This document shows positions 18,660 through 28,489 of a stretch of 60,678 nt of DNA, piece after piece (position 1 is the first letter of the stretch; each line of letters begins with the position of its first letter). The DNA is taken from positions 1-60,678 of IMG/VR virus record IMGVR_UViG_3300034066_001068. The stretch is one strand, 5' to 3'. The translations under genes were made by a program, and so were the position numbers. Under the pieces are notes generated by a model. It saw nothing but the letters and a program-made list of their open reading frames with translations, ran no database searches and had not been told where the DNA came from. The stretch is from a virus.

Positions 18660-19262
18660 ATGTATATGAGAATAGGTATAGAAATTAATGGAGTTCTACG
18701 AAACACATTGGATAAAATAGAACAAACCTATCAAAAATATATGATAGATAAAACGGACGGTCTTGAAGATGAGGATTCCTTTAAATATGAGATAAATCTT
18801 CCCGTAACAAGTTTGGACCTTAGAAGTCATTTCACCTTTCAATCTGATGATGAATTATTCACATTTCTGTATGAAGAATTCCCAATGGAAGTATTTGGTC
18901 ATTCACAGTCATCAGAGTATTCAACATTTAACGATTTAAATGAAATATATGTTAACTTAAGGGACAATCACGATTTATTAATTGTTTCCGATGAGATAGG
19001 TAAATCAAAACCAGCCTCATTATTCTTCCTATCAAAATTTGGTTGTTTAGTGGAAAAAGTAAAATTTTATAGTAATTCAACAATTAACTCCATGTGGAAT
19101 GAAATTGATGTTTTACTTACGGCAAATCCTGCATTATTATTAGACCATCCATCAGATAAGATATTAATTAAATATGAAACAATTTATAATAATAATGTTA
19201 AGTCGGAACACACAATAAACACAATCAAAGAATTAAAAGATAAATTAAAAACTATTTTATAA
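18660..19262 (+). CDS. HAD-like protein with altered catalytic motif
   Basis: A 200-residue protein; the in-frame ATG at 18666 may be the true start. The opening RIGIEINGVLRNT has the shape of the HAD motif DxDGVLxD, but the nucleophile Asp is Glu and the next Asp is Asn. DLLIVSDEIGKSKPASLFFLSKFG looks like motifs II and III, and LLLDHPSDKILIKYE fits the C-terminal region. If the assignment is right, phosphatase activity may be lost or changed, giving a binding protein. It shares one base with the next ATG. Family assignment is tentative. Confidence 0.45.
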   Translation: MYMRIGIEINGVLRNTLDKIEQTYQKYMIDKTDGLEDEDSFKYEINLPVTSLDLRSHFTFQSDDELFTFLYEEFPMEVFGHSQSSEYSTFNDLNEIYVNLRDNHDLLIVSDEIGKSKPASLFFLSKFGCLVEKVKFYSNSTINSMWNEIDVLLTANPALLLDHPSDKILIKYETIYNNNVKSEHTINTIKELKDKLKTIL

Positions 19263-19537
19263 TGTTAAAAATATTAGGAGAACATTACTATTTGGATTTA
19301 GACAAGATTGATGAATACATTCAAATAAATCAAGATTCATTATCGTCTTCTGGCGAAACTGAGAGTACACAAATTAATATAGTAAAATACGAAACAATTA
19401 AACTAATGTTAGAAGTGATTATGGATGTCACAGATGAAATTGATGAAACCTTAGCAGGTAAAGGTTCAGAAATATCAATACCATTTAAATTAGCGTTTAA
19501 CACACTTTTAAATAAAAAATTACTAAACAAATACTAA
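19262..19537 (+). CDS. Hypothetical protein
   Basis: A 91-residue acidic helical protein coupled to the HAD-like gene by TAATG overlap. No recognised domain. The coupling suggests it acts with, or is made in ratio to, its upstream neighbour. Confidence 0.55.
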   Translation: MLKILGEHYYLDLDKIDEYIQINQDSLSSSGETESTQINIVKYETIKLMLEVIMDVTDEIDETLAGKGSEISIPFKLAFNTLLNKKLLNKY

Positions 19538-19541
19538 TACC

Positions 19542-20606
19542 ATGAATAAAGAACAAATTTCAAAATTAGAACAGTCAATCCAAAACATGAAAGATAAGAA
19601 ATCAAGAATCTATCTTTTAGTTCAGGATACTAAGGGTAACGCCAAATCATCAATTGCTTACATCTATAATTTAGGGATGTCATTATTAAATGAAGGGTAT
19701 AACCCAATCATTTTACATGAGAAACCTGACTACACTGGCGTATCAGGATGGTTAGGGGAATCATACATGACATCATTACCCCATAAATCAATTGAAGGCG
19801 AAAACTTAGAAGTTTCACCTGAAGACTTTATTGTTATTCCTGAATTATACGGATTTGTGATGAGTCAAATTTCTAAATTACCTTGTGGTAAAATTGTACT
19901 ATGTCAAGCTTATGACCACGTATTGGAAACCTTGCAACCAGGACAATCTTGGTCACAATTAGGTTTTTACAAATGTATTACCACATCAGAATCTCAAATG
20001 GAGTTTTTAGAAAATTTAATGAAAGGTATTTCTTATGATATTTTAAGACCGTTTATTTCAGAATCATTCACCAAACAAACATTACCCCCAAAACCAATCA
20101 TTGCGGTTCATTCAAGAGAACAAAGAGATTCCGTTAATTTAATTAAATCTTTCTATATAAAATTCCCACAATATAGATGGGTTACTTTTAGAGATATGAG
20201 AGGTTTATCTGAAGAAGAATTTGCCAAAGCATTAAAAGAAAGTTTCTTATCTGTATGGATTGATGACAAAAGTGCTTATGGTACATTCCCATTAGAGTCA
20301 ATGACTTGTGGAGTTCCTGTCTTAGGTTTAACACCAAACTTACTACCCCCTTGGATGTCAGAGAATAATGGTATTTGGATTAACAATAAGAATCAAATGG
20401 TAGATTTTGTTGCGGACTTCCTACAAAATTGGTTAGAGGACAATGTTAACCCTAATTTATATGAGGAAATGATTAAAACTGTTGAGAATTTATCAACAAA
20501 AAAAGAATTCGATGAGGTTTCTGTAAAGTTATTTAACGATTACGTTAACACAAGACTTACTTCATTTGAAGAACAATTAACTAAACTAGAAATTATTGAA
20601 GAATAA
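19542..20606 (+). CDS. Glycosyltransferase, GT-B type
   Basis: A 354-residue protein. The C-terminal half has the GT4 donor domain: KPIIAVHSREQRDSV opens it, and GTFPLESMTCGVPVLG gives the Glu-containing nucleotide-sugar site. The N-terminal half has RIYLLVQDTKGNAKSS and a Rossmann-like order. It is followed one base later by a GT2 gene, a pair likely to work in sequence on one glycan. Donor unknown. Confidence 0.72.
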   Translation: MNKEQISKLEQSIQNMKDKKSRIYLLVQDTKGNAKSSIAYIYNLGMSLLNEGYNPIILHEKPDYTGVSGWLGESYMTSLPHKSIEGENLEVSPEDFIVIPELYGFVMSQISKLPCGKIVLCQAYDHVLETLQPGQSWSQLGFYKCITTSESQMEFLENLMKGISYDILRPFISESFTKQTLPPKPIIAVHSREQRDSVNLIKSFYIKFPQYRWVTFRDMRGLSEEEFAKALKESFLSVWIDDKSAYGTFPLESMTCGVPVLGLTPNLLPPWMSENNGIWINNKNQMVDFVADFLQNWLEDNVNPNLYEEMIKTVENLSTKKEFDEVSVKLFNDYVNTRLTSFEEQLTKLEIIEE

Positions 20607-20607
20607 T

Positions 20608-21420
20608 ATGGAAAACACACAAAAATTTGACGTATCGGTTATTTTACCAATTAAGTCAGGAAAAGCAAACGGATTTACTGAATACTTTGAAAAATGTATT
20701 GAGTCATTAAAAAATCAAAAAGTTGGTATCAATGAATTAATTATCGTTCACACTAACGAAACGTATATTGTTGATTATATCAATCAATTTGATTTTGGAA
20801 CTTTAAACGTTATTAAAGTTGAGTGGACAAAAGATGCAAACTACGCATCACAAATAAATTACGGTGTAAGGTCCGCAAAATCTAAATGGGTTTCTCTATT
20901 TGAGTTTGATGATGAGTATTCGAGCATTTGGTTCAAAAACGTTGAGGTTTACTCTAATGCGTATTCAGAGGTTGACGCGTTCTTACCTATTGTTGTTGAT
21001 ACAGACCAAACAGGTAAATTTGCTGGATTTACTAATGAAGCGACATTTGCGGCAAACTTCACACCTGAAATGGGTATTTTAACTAATGAAACTTTATTAG
21101 AATATCAAAATTTTCAAATTTCTGGTATGGTAATTAAAACATCATCGTTTATTGATTTTGGTTTAATTAAATCCTCATTCAAATTAACATTTGGTTACGA
21201 ATTCTTCTTAAGAATGACACATAATTCAGTTAAATTTATGTCAATACCTAAGATTGGTTATAAACACACTAACCTGAGAGATGGTTCTATTTTTTGGAAT
21301 TATAAAAATGGCGACGATAGATTAACAGAAGACGAAGTAAGATTTTGGATTGACTCTGCCAAAAAAGAATACTTTTTTATTAATGACAGAGCCATAAAGT
21401 ATGAACCACAAACAGTTTAA
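20608..21420 (+). CDS. GT2-family glycosyltransferase
   Basis: The ATG at 20608 is preferred over an upstream TTG at 20596, which lies within the preceding gene. The 270-residue product starts with FDVSVILPIKSGKANG, a typical GT2 strand, followed by ELIIVHTNET and WVSLFEFDDEYSS, which holds the Asp pair for metal and donor binding. It shares one base with the sigma-factor ATG, so sugar-island and late-regulator expression may be linked. Confidence 0.72.
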   Translation: MENTQKFDVSVILPIKSGKANGFTEYFEKCIESLKNQKVGINELIIVHTNETYIVDYINQFDFGTLNVIKVEWTKDANYASQINYGVRSAKSKWVSLFEFDDEYSSIWFKNVEVYSNAYSEVDAFLPIVVDTDQTGKFAGFTNEATFAANFTPEMGILTNETLLEYQNFQISGMVIKTSSFIDFGLIKSSFKLTFGYEFFLRMTHNSVKFMSIPKIGYKHTNLRDGSIFWNYKNGDDRLTEDEVRFWIDSAKKEYFFINDRAIKYEPQTV

Positions 21421-22169
21421 TGACAGAAATTATTAATTTAACAGGAGATACAAATGTTGAGTTAAAGAAGAAAGGTAGAAAACCTAAACAATTAAATTAT
21501 TTTGATGTTCCAGAAGAGTTGGCCGTTGTTAGATTTTTAGAAGCAACAACTTACGAAGAAAGAAATAAAATTTATAACGATTTTTTAAAAAAACCTTTAG
21601 ATAAGATGATATCTTCAATAATACGAAGATACAAATTATATAGAAAAGACATGGACTTTACGGATATACATGTAGACACTCACTCATTCTTAATGACAAA
21701 AATTGAAAAGTTTAAACCCTCTAGGGAGAAAAAAGCTTATTCATATTTTGGTACAATCTGTAAGAACTATCTTATGGGGCAAATCATTAAGGACCAAAAA
21801 GAAACTAACCGAAAAATATCATATGAGGATATTTCCACAAGTTTGGAAAATAACCCCAACTTTTCGTACAGTATTGAAAAAGAAGGTATTGACTCAGAAA
21901 AAGTAATCAAAAACTTTTTACTTGAGTTAGACAATTTTTTAAAAAATGAAAATTTATCGGATAATGAAGTCAAATTAGGGTATGCCTTACATGACCTTTT
22001 TGAGAACTATGAATCTATTTTTATTGGTAATGATAATAATAAATTTAATAAAAATATAATACTACTTTCATTAAGGGAAATGACAAATTTGTCAACCAAA
22101 GAAATTAGGGGGTCAATGAAGAAATACAAATCGATGTATTATACTTTAGTGCAAAATATGGTTAAATAA
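21420..22169 (+). CDS. Late sigma factor, T4 gp55-like
   Basis: A 249-residue protein with a reduced sigma-70 region 2-like core: NDFLKKPLDKMISSIIRR, then FKPSREKKAYSYFGTICKN and YLMGQIIKDQKE, which line up by eye with T4 gp55 (HAYITQACFNAFVQRIKKE). T4 gp55 directs host RNA polymerase to late promoters read only at a -10-like TATAAATA element. The C-terminal 70 residues could hold a second DNA- or polymerase-contact module. Its presence makes the TATTTAT motifs upstream of virion genes a natural candidate target. Assignment rests on motif resemblance only. Confidence 0.65.
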   Translation: MTEIINLTGDTNVELKKKGRKPKQLNYFDVPEELAVVRFLEATTYEERNKIYNDFLKKPLDKMISSIIRRYKLYRKDMDFTDIHVDTHSFLMTKIEKFKPSREKKAYSYFGTICKNYLMGQIIKDQKETNRKISYEDISTSLENNPNFSYSIEKEGIDSEKVIKNFLLELDNFLKNENLSDNEVKLGYALHDLFENYESIFIGNDNNKFNKNIILLSLREMTNLSTKEIRGSMKKYKSMYYTLVQNMVK

Positions 22170-22183
22170 AATTTTATAGTTAA

Positions 22184-22190
22184 TATTTAT
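22184..22190 (+). promoter_or_regulatory. TATTTAT motif (late-promoter candidate)
   Basis: TATTTAT 4 nt before the ATG at 22195, first gene of the baseplate block and directly after the sigma-factor gene. Confidence 0.45.
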
Positions 22191-22194
22191 TGTA

Positions 22195-22572
22195 ATGGGA
22201 AGACCGCAAAAAAAAGAAATTAATTTAACTAAGGAGTCAATGTTATCTTTGATGCAAGAAATTTATAATGAACTTGTTGAGCAAAGAAACACGGCTATTA
22301 GAATACAAAATAAAATGTTGACAATGATGAAAGAACCTGAGGATATGACTCTAATAGGTCCTGTTATTGAAAAACAACAAAAAATTATTAACGACTGTGT
22401 TGAAAAAAAATTAACATTATCTAAACTACAATCTACTATGTGGGAAAAGTCTAACTCCGCAGGAAGTGGTGGTTTCTCAATTACTGATTTAGGTGTGGAT
22501 GATGATTTATTAGAAAATTTAATACAAAAAGATGCCTCTAAACCTGATGGGTCTTACAAAATGAAAAACTAA
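22195..22572 (+). CDS. Hypothetical protein at the head of the baseplate block
   Basis: A 125-residue protein with a long helical segment (residues 12-80) and a Gly/Ser-rich, Asp-rich end. No named family. It is separated by five bases from the 635-residue tail protein and may be a small tail-assembly or chaperone-like factor. Confidence 0.55.
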   Translation: MGRPQKKEINLTKESMLSLMQEIYNELVEQRNTAIRIQNKMLTMMKEPEDMTLIGPVIEKQQKIINDCVEKKLTLSKLQSTMWEKSNSAGSGGFSITDLGVDDDLLENLIQKDASKPDGSYKMKN

Positions 22573-22577
22573 CTAAA

Positions 22578-24485
22578 ATGGGCTCATTAGATTTAGGGGT
22601 TGATTATAAATCCGCACAAAAAAAGATTTCGGCAACAACCTCATACAAAGATTTAAAATCTCAATATGACACCACCTCTAAAACTGCCGGAGAGTCTTTT
22701 GATACTGCAAAAGAAAACGTTACAGAATCTTTAGATAAAGTTAAAGAACAAACTAAAAGATTTCAAAAAGAAATCAAAAATCAATTTGAACAATTATTAG
22801 ACATTAATAACCTTACTGGCGGTAAAGGTGCTAGTACAATTAGTTACGTTAAAAAAACCTTAATTAGAACTATTAAGAATATTGAACCTCAAATCATCGA
22901 AATTCTTCAGGAAGAAGCAATAAACGCTGTTGGCTGTGACCAACAACAAACATATGCCGCACAGGTAATCTATGTCAAAGTAAGTTCAATAGATTTAATC
23001 AATCTATTAAAGAAAGTACCTGCAAGTAAAGATGGAAAAGTCTTATACGAAAAAAACCCAATTGCAATACAACTTTATCCATTCTCAATGAATAAAGAAT
23101 TATATGAAAGAATACAAAGTGGTAACCCTTATTCAACCGATAATGGAGCACAATATATTGGTCAATCAGGACAAGCATTATTTGATATTCAATACGTTAC
23201 TATAAACGCTTTAGGTGAGACAGGACATTGGTTTAAGGTAACTCTTGCAAATAGAATAGGTAGTATTAATAAGGTTGGTACTTTTTTAGCGGATTATTAT
23301 AGAACAATTAAGGTTGTTGAGTTTACAAATATTATGGCAAATATTATGGAGTCATTAAGTGGGGCGATATCTATTAGTGCTAATGTTGGTGTTGCTCAAG
23401 CCGAAGATACTAGTAAATTTATGATGATAATCCAAAGGGTTTTAGGTTTATGTTTTGACAATAAAAAAGAAATTGATGTTAGTGGTATTGCAAAATTGGC
23501 GGAATTAGACGATATTGATGAGTCATTTTTTGAATTCACAGATATTGATTTACGTAATATAGACCAAAGAGTTACTAACATTAAAAATGGTGTGGTTGAA
23601 TTTGAAGATTGTGGTAATGTTAAATTACCGGTTAATTATGATGATATTCTAAATGATTTAGGTACATTAAATTTTATTGAGGATAAGGACTTAGTTGATG
23701 CTGCGGATGCGTTAACTCAAACGTTAATTAATAATCCCGAATGGCAAGGATTTGCTATTCAGGGTAATATTAAAGCCGCGGTAGATTTAAACTTCCTTAA
23801 ATTAATTGTTCAAGGAATTGCCGCCGCTCTACTATCTCCAAAAATATTATTACCAATATTTGTAATGTTAAAGTCAATAGGTCAAACATTTGTTGATGGT
23901 GTTAATTCATTTGTTGATTTTATGAAAACCTTTAAAAAGTTTTTTATAAATTTAATATCAAAAATTGGAGCGTTATTTGTTAAAGAACTTTTTTATCTAA
24001 TTAAAAAAGATATTTTAAATTTAATACAATCAGTAATCCAAGACGTTGCTAGAGAAAAATTAGATAAACGAATTATTATAATTTTAAAATTAATTCAACT
24101 TATCATAATTGTTGCTCAGTTTATTTCAGATTGGCGTAAATGTAAAAGTGTTATTGATGAAATTCTGTGGCTGTTAAAAATTGCGGGAACAGGTTGGGGT
24201 GGTGATATACCATTACCACTATTGTTTGCCTCCCAATTTGCGGGTGGGTATTCTGAAACTCGAGCATTTATTGGGGCTATTGAGGAAATGCAAAAACTTG
24301 GTATTCCAACAGGACCAATGCCTGACGGAAGTCCTAATTTAGATGTTTTAAAAATGTTAGGACAGATGAAAGCTATGGCTTCGGAAGAGGCGGAAAATGG
24401 TAAGGTACAAATTGCGGTAGGGGCATTAACAATGACCCCAGCAGGTCTGACAGTTCCTGCGAGTTCTTTTGGTAAAAAAATGTAA
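22578..24485 (+). CDS. Tail/baseplate protein with hydrophobic helices
   Basis: A 635-residue protein. Residues 1-100 are helical and charged. Residues 120-290 look like a mixed alpha/beta domain. Residues about 405-435, 455-475 and 498-515 are strongly hydrophobic. The C-terminus is Gly/Pro/Met-rich. It precedes the gp5-like spike gene. Hydrophobic helices in a tail protein could cross the host membrane during DNA entry, as tape-measure or hub components do, but its length is short for a tape measure. Function is inferred from position only. Confidence 0.55.
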   Translation: MGSLDLGVDYKSAQKKISATTSYKDLKSQYDTTSKTAGESFDTAKENVTESLDKVKEQTKRFQKEIKNQFEQLLDINNLTGGKGASTISYVKKTLIRTIKNIEPQIIEILQEEAINAVGCDQQQTYAAQVIYVKVSSIDLINLLKKVPASKDGKVLYEKNPIAIQLYPFSMNKELYERIQSGNPYSTDNGAQYIGQSGQALFDIQYVTINALGETGHWFKVTLANRIGSINKVGTFLADYYRTIKVVEFTNIMANIMESLSGAISISANVGVAQAEDTSKFMMIIQRVLGLCFDNKKEIDVSGIAKLAELDDIDESFFEFTDIDLRNIDQRVTNIKNGVVEFEDCGNVKLPVNYDDILNDLGTLNFIEDKDLVDAADALTQTLINNPEWQGFAIQGNIKAAVDLNFLKLIVQGIAAALLSPKILLPIFVMLKSIGQTFVDGVNSFVDFMKTFKKFFINLISKIGALFVKELFYLIKKDILNLIQSVIQDVAREKLDKRIIIILKLIQLIIIVAQFISDWRKCKSVIDEILWLLKIAGTGWGGDIPLPLLFASQFAGGYSETRAFIGAIEEMQKLGIPTGPMPDGSPNLDVLKMLGQMKAMASEEAENGKVQIAVGALTMTPAGLTVPASSFGKKM

Positions 24486-24487
24486 TT

Positions 24488-24700
24488 ATGACGAAAAAAG
24501 AACAATCAGAAAAAGCCATAAAAATAATAAAAGATTACAAATCACACTCAAATAAAGATTTGACTTTTGTTATGGATTTTATTCAAGAAGATTTTAAATT
24601 TACCAAAGACGCCGTTATTAAAATGACCGAACATTTAGATAAATTAGAATTAACTTACAATACTATTCTTAAAGAATATCAAAACAGAACTAGTAAATAA
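24488..24700 (+). CDS. Hypothetical small helical protein
   Basis: A 70-residue charged helical protein between the hydrophobic tail protein and the spike gene. It shares one base with the spike ATG (TAATG). A small assembly partner of the spike is possible. Confidence 0.55.
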   Translation: MTKKEQSEKAIKIIKDYKSHSNKDLTFVMDFIQEDFKFTKDAVIKMTEHLDKLELTYNTILKEYQNRTSK

Positions 24701-26280
24701 TGAAAATAGACGAATCTAACATACATCAAATTATATTTCCGGGAATTGTTTATGATAACGAAGACCCGATGATGTTAGGTAGACTTAGAGTCATACCTGA
24801 AACTCAAACATATACCGATATTATAGCATCAGTTCCCAATTGGAATGAGGAGATTGATAAATGGACATCAAAAGACCCATTAATCTTCTTACCATTATTA
24901 CCTTTTTATTTTAGCCAAGTACCAAAAAAAAATGAGTACGTACACATTATATACCAAAATAAAAAATTTAACTTTCAAAACCAATTCTATATTCAAGGTC
25001 CGTTTTCATCACCAATGACAACACCTTTTGAATATTACCAAGGTTCTAAGAAATTTTTAGCGTCTGGTGATAGAATTAAACAAGGTATCTCAATTAAAAA
25101 TAGTGAAGGACAATATCGTAACAAAGATAGTTATGGCGTATTTCCTGAACCAGGCGATAACGCATTATTAGGCCGTGGTTCTGCCGATGTTGTTGTTAAA
25201 GAAAATGAGGTTTTAATTAGAGCGGGTAAAACAAAAGTATTAAGTACAACCCAAATACCTGTTGGTAATACCTTGAGGTCATTCTTACAACTTTCAAATT
25301 TTACTCAACAAAAACTTTTATTACCTCAAGAAACCCAAACTAGATTAATTGAAAATGTTAAGGTGGTTAAAAAAATAATAATTTGGGATATTGAAAATTT
25401 AGAAAATACTCAGAATGTCTTTAATGGGTCTGTTGGTTTATATAATGTAATTCCTAGTCAACGAGTTAATAGTAAAAATTTTAAATCCGATACTATTGTT
25501 AATTTAAGCGTTGGTACTGATTATAGTGGTCCTATTGAAGAGGTTAAATTTACCGCCACAAATTTTAACGATTCATTAAGTTTAATTAATAAATTCTGTG
25601 ATGGAGTTTTTAAAAATTTTATTGACTTACCTAATTATATTGTTAATAATCAATTACGTAATATACCCCAAGACCAAATATTCCCTTTTGTAGTTACACC
25701 ATCAAAATTAACATATCAAAAAGGTACTAAATTCTCGCCATCACAAGTTGTAAATGATGTTGCGGAATTAACTAATTATGTTAAGTTTTATAGTAAAATT
25801 AAATTAAATATGGGATTAATTAATAGTGGGTGGTTTTTAGTTTGGGAAAACAAAAATGGTACTGCTGTTATTGGCCCTCAAGGGGATATTAAGATTGAAA
25901 AAGTTACACCATCCGAGTTTGTTCCTTCAGATGTATCCTATGGTATTTTAGGGTCCCAAAAAATTTATTTACTATCACAAGACTCTACAGGACCTAAAGG
26001 TAAAATTAGTTTAAGTCAAACTTTATATGGTATACCACAAGATAAATTTGTTGGTGACGAAAGTAGTATTTATAGTAAAACATATCCAACAACAAGGGGG
26101 GATGAGTTAATGTCACTACTTAGAAAAATATTTTCATTTGTTACTGGACACGTACATCCTGTTGCCACGGCACCACCTATTCCTGTCGCTGCAGGTAATG
26201 GACAAACCGCAGCAGAAATTAATGCAATTCTTGCTGACGCAGAAAATACCATCTTAAATCAAAATATCCGAATTAATTGA
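24700..26280 (+). CDS. Baseplate central spike protein, gp5/VgrG-like
   Basis: A 526-residue protein. The N-terminal [20 protein letters not shown] matches the OB-fold of T4 gp5 and related hub/spike proteins. [21 protein letters not shown] is the junction after it. The C-terminus carries [13 protein letters not shown] with an HxH pair (His484, His486), as in spike tips that bind metal at the membrane-piercing apex. No lysozyme domain is visible, unlike T4 gp5. It would form the trimeric needle that pierces the outer membrane. Its neighbours before and after are tail proteins. Confidence 0.75.
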   Translation: MKIDESNIHQIIFPGIVYDNEDPMMLGRLRVIPETQTYTDIIASVPNWNEEIDKWTSKDPLIFLPLLPFYFSQVPKKNEYVHIIYQNKKFNFQNQFYIQGPFSSPMTTPFEYYQGSKKFLASGDRIKQGISIKNSEGQYRNKDSYGVFPEPGDNALLGRGSADVVVKENEVLIRAGKTKVLSTTQIPVGNTLRSFLQLSNFTQQKLLLPQETQTRLIENVKVVKKIIIWDIENLENTQNVFNGSVGLYNVIPSQRVNSKNFKSDTIVNLSVGTDYSGPIEEVKFTATNFNDSLSLINKFCDGVFKNFIDLPNYIVNNQLRNIPQDQIFPFVVTPSKLTYQKGTKFSPSQVVNDVAELTNYVKFYSKIKLNMGLINSGWFLVWENKNGTAVIGPQGDIKIEKVTPSEFVPSDVSYGILGSQKIYLLSQDSTGPKGKISLSQTLYGIPQDKFVGDESSIYSKTYPTTRGDELMSLLRKIFSFVTGHVHPVATAPPIPVAAGNGQTAAEINAILADAENTILNQNIRIN

Positions 26281-26287
26281 TATTTAT
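26281..26287 (+). promoter_or_regulatory. TATTTAT motif (late-promoter candidate)
   Basis: TATTTAT directly after the spike stop codon and 15 nt before the ATG at 26303. Confidence 0.45.
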
Positions 26288-26302
26288 AAGTAAAACACTT
26301 AA

Positions 26303-27793
26303 ATGTCAATTAACAACTCCTACTTTAGTAAGAACAATACTATCATATCCAACAGTTTCACCAATACTGGTAGAAACCCAGTTACGGAATTATTTTATGG
26401 TTCTACCGCAGTGTCTCAATACCCTAGTGGGTATAGTAGATTCATATTCGATTTAGACCTTTCATTACTATTTCAGAAGATAAATGACGGCACAATTTCA
26501 ACTTCAACAACTTGTACCGACACAATTGTCCACACTCTAAGAATGGTGAATACCTCAACCTTTGATATTGAGTTATTAAATACCTCAACATCTCAAGGTA
26601 GAAAAAGGGCAACATCATTTGATTTAATATTATTTAGAATTCCTTATATCAATAATGACCCACTAACCCCACAAATTTGGGATGAGGGTGTTGGTTATGA
26701 TTTTGCCGACTTAATCTACGATTATAGTGACTTTGATAAGAACTTCTCTGATAGACCATCAAATTGGTTTCAAACAACAACCATTGGGGTTTGGACAGAA
26801 CCAGGAATATATGACAACACAAATACCGCAACAGGTACGGGGGTCAATTATTCGGCAATAACTATTGTTGACGTACAACACTTTGAGTTTGGTAATGAGA
26901 ATGTTAGTTTTGATATGACTAGTGAAATAAATTCAATTATTAACGGTTCATTAACTAATGTAACCGGATGGGGAATCGCTTACAAACCTCAGGTTGAAAA
27001 CTTATCGGGACTTACTGATACCTATGAAACTCAATTTTTTACAAGACATACTCAAACATTTTACGAACCGTTTTTAGAAACAAACTATAACGACCTTATT
27101 GAAGACGATAGAAATTTATTCTCTTTAGGTAAGACAAATAAACTTTATTTGTACTTGTTTGATAATGGTAACCCAATCAATTTAGACAACAATCCAAATG
27201 TTACTATTATGGATTCTTCGGGGACTGAAATTGCCGGATTAACAGGATTAACTACCTGCCAAAGAACTAAAGGTGTTTATGAAGTTATTATACCACCACT
27301 TATTGGGTATCAAACACCATGTATGTTTACCGATAAATGGTATAACTTAAATTACAATGGTTTCCCATTACCTCAATCATTTAATGAATTCACAATACAA
27401 CCATTAAAAAATTCAATTCAAATTGGTACTAATTCTGTCGACCCAAAATTATATGGATTTGATTTTTATGGTATCAAACAAGATGAAAAAATATATAATA
27501 CCGACATTAGAAAAGTTGGTGTTATCATAAAACAAGCTTACACAACTCAAAAACTTTTACAAAATGTTAGTGCTTATTATAGAGTCTATGTTAGAGAAGG
27601 TCAGACAGAAGTTGAGGTTCAAGATTGGACTAAAATTAATAGAACACCAAACGAATACTATTTTATATTTGATACTAGAGATAAAATCCCTAACGAGTAT
27701 TACATAGATATTAAGGTGGATAGTAGCGGAGAGATAAATACATACAAACGACAAGTTAAATTTCAAATCGTTAATATGAAGTATTTAGATTAA
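26303..27793 (+). CDS. Virion structural protein (tail/baseplate)
   Basis: A 496-residue beta-rich protein with many Asn, Thr, Tyr and Asp residues and no enzyme motif. The order of short beta strands and the position after the spike suggest a baseplate wedge, tail fibre connector or carbohydrate-contact protein. No hydrophobic or coiled-coil segment is seen. It stands alone between two TATTTAT motifs. Confidence 0.6.
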   Translation: MSINNSYFSKNNTIISNSFTNTGRNPVTELFYGSTAVSQYPSGYSRFIFDLDLSLLFQKINDGTISTSTTCTDTIVHTLRMVNTSTFDIELLNTSTSQGRKRATSFDLILFRIPYINNDPLTPQIWDEGVGYDFADLIYDYSDFDKNFSDRPSNWFQTTTIGVWTEPGIYDNTNTATGTGVNYSAITIVDVQHFEFGNENVSFDMTSEINSIINGSLTNVTGWGIAYKPQVENLSGLTDTYETQFFTRHTQTFYEPFLETNYNDLIEDDRNLFSLGKTNKLYLYLFDNGNPINLDNNPNVTIMDSSGTEIAGLTGLTTCQRTKGVYEVIIPPLIGYQTPCMFTDKWYNLNYNGFPLPQSFNEFTIQPLKNSIQIGTNSVDPKLYGFDFYGIKQDEKIYNTDIRKVGVIIKQAYTTQKLLQNVSAYYRVYVREGQTEVEVQDWTKINRTPNEYYFIFDTRDKIPNEYYIDIKVDSSGEINTYKRQVKFQIVNMKYLD

Positions 27794-27798
27794 TAAGA

Positions 27799-27805
27799 TA
27801 TTTAT
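27799..27805 (+). promoter_or_regulatory. TATTTAT motif (late-promoter candidate)
   Basis: TATTTAT 80 nt before the ATG at 27886 but only 12 nt before a 12-codon leader frame at 27818. Confidence 0.4.
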
Positions 27806-27817
27806 AATAAAAACAAA

Positions 27818-27856
27818 ATGTTAAATAAGATAAAATTATTAAATTTTACATTATAA
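27818..27856 (+). other. Possible 12-codon leader peptide frame
   Basis: ATG to TAA encodes MLNKIKLLNFTL. It is placed after the TATTTAT motif at the distance normally seen for gene starts, while the next real gene begins 29 nt later. It may be a translated leader or chance in A/T-rich DNA. Confidence 0.2.
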
Positions 27857-27885
27857 CCTATAGAAATTAAAAAAAAAATAAAGAT

Positions 27886-28488
27886 ATGCCAAATTATATT
27901 ATAAATGAATGTATAACTAATGATGTATACATTCTTTCTGCATCAACGTTAACTTTGGGGGCCACAGTAGAGTTCGATATTAGCGAGGCTCGATTTTGTG
28001 GTACTGTTGGGGCAGTAACAGGAAGCTCGGAAACTCTAAATATATCCTTTGTTCAATTACACGACGATTGTTGTGCGTGTTTAAGTGGTCTTACAGAGTC
28101 TTTAAATTTTAGTTTTATACGATGTGGTACAGAAGAACAAATTAATATAGAAGCAACTAACTTTTGTAGTTACTTTGGTGCTCCTACAACAGGTGTTACT
28201 TATGAAATACAATTTGGTCGTGAAACACCATTTTGCGTAACTTTTGATGGGTTAACTAATTCGGGTGAAACAAATTATTATTACGTTTCAGGACCCTTTT
28301 TAGATTGTGAAGATTGTGTATCACCACCGCCAATAAGTGCCAACACTGAATCCACTATATGTCAAGAAGTATGTGACAATTCGGTAATTACAATAATTCC
28401 ACTACATCCAACCTATATAAATAGTGCGGGCCAAGAAGTAGTTCAAATGAACGCGGTTCTTATCGGTGGTAACGGATTAAATAGTTAA
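27886..28488 (+). CDS. Cys-rich virion-type protein
   Basis: A 200-residue beta-rich protein with about 13 Cys residues, including the CCAC cluster and a CEDC pair. No family recognised. Cys-rich beta domains also occur in the fibre cluster at 1-8.8 kb, so an exposed virion protein is plausible. An A-rich leader precedes the start and its stop lies one base before the next ATG. Confidence 0.55.
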   Translation: MPNYIINECITNDVYILSASTLTLGATVEFDISEARFCGTVGAVTGSSETLNISFVQLHDDCCACLSGLTESLNFSFIRCGTEEQINIEATNFCSYFGAPTTGVTYEIQFGRETPFCVTFDGLTNSGETNYYYVSGPFLDCEDCVSPPPISANTESTICQEVCDNSVITIIPLHPTYINSAGQEVVQMNAVLIGGNGLNS

Positions 28489-28489
28489 T

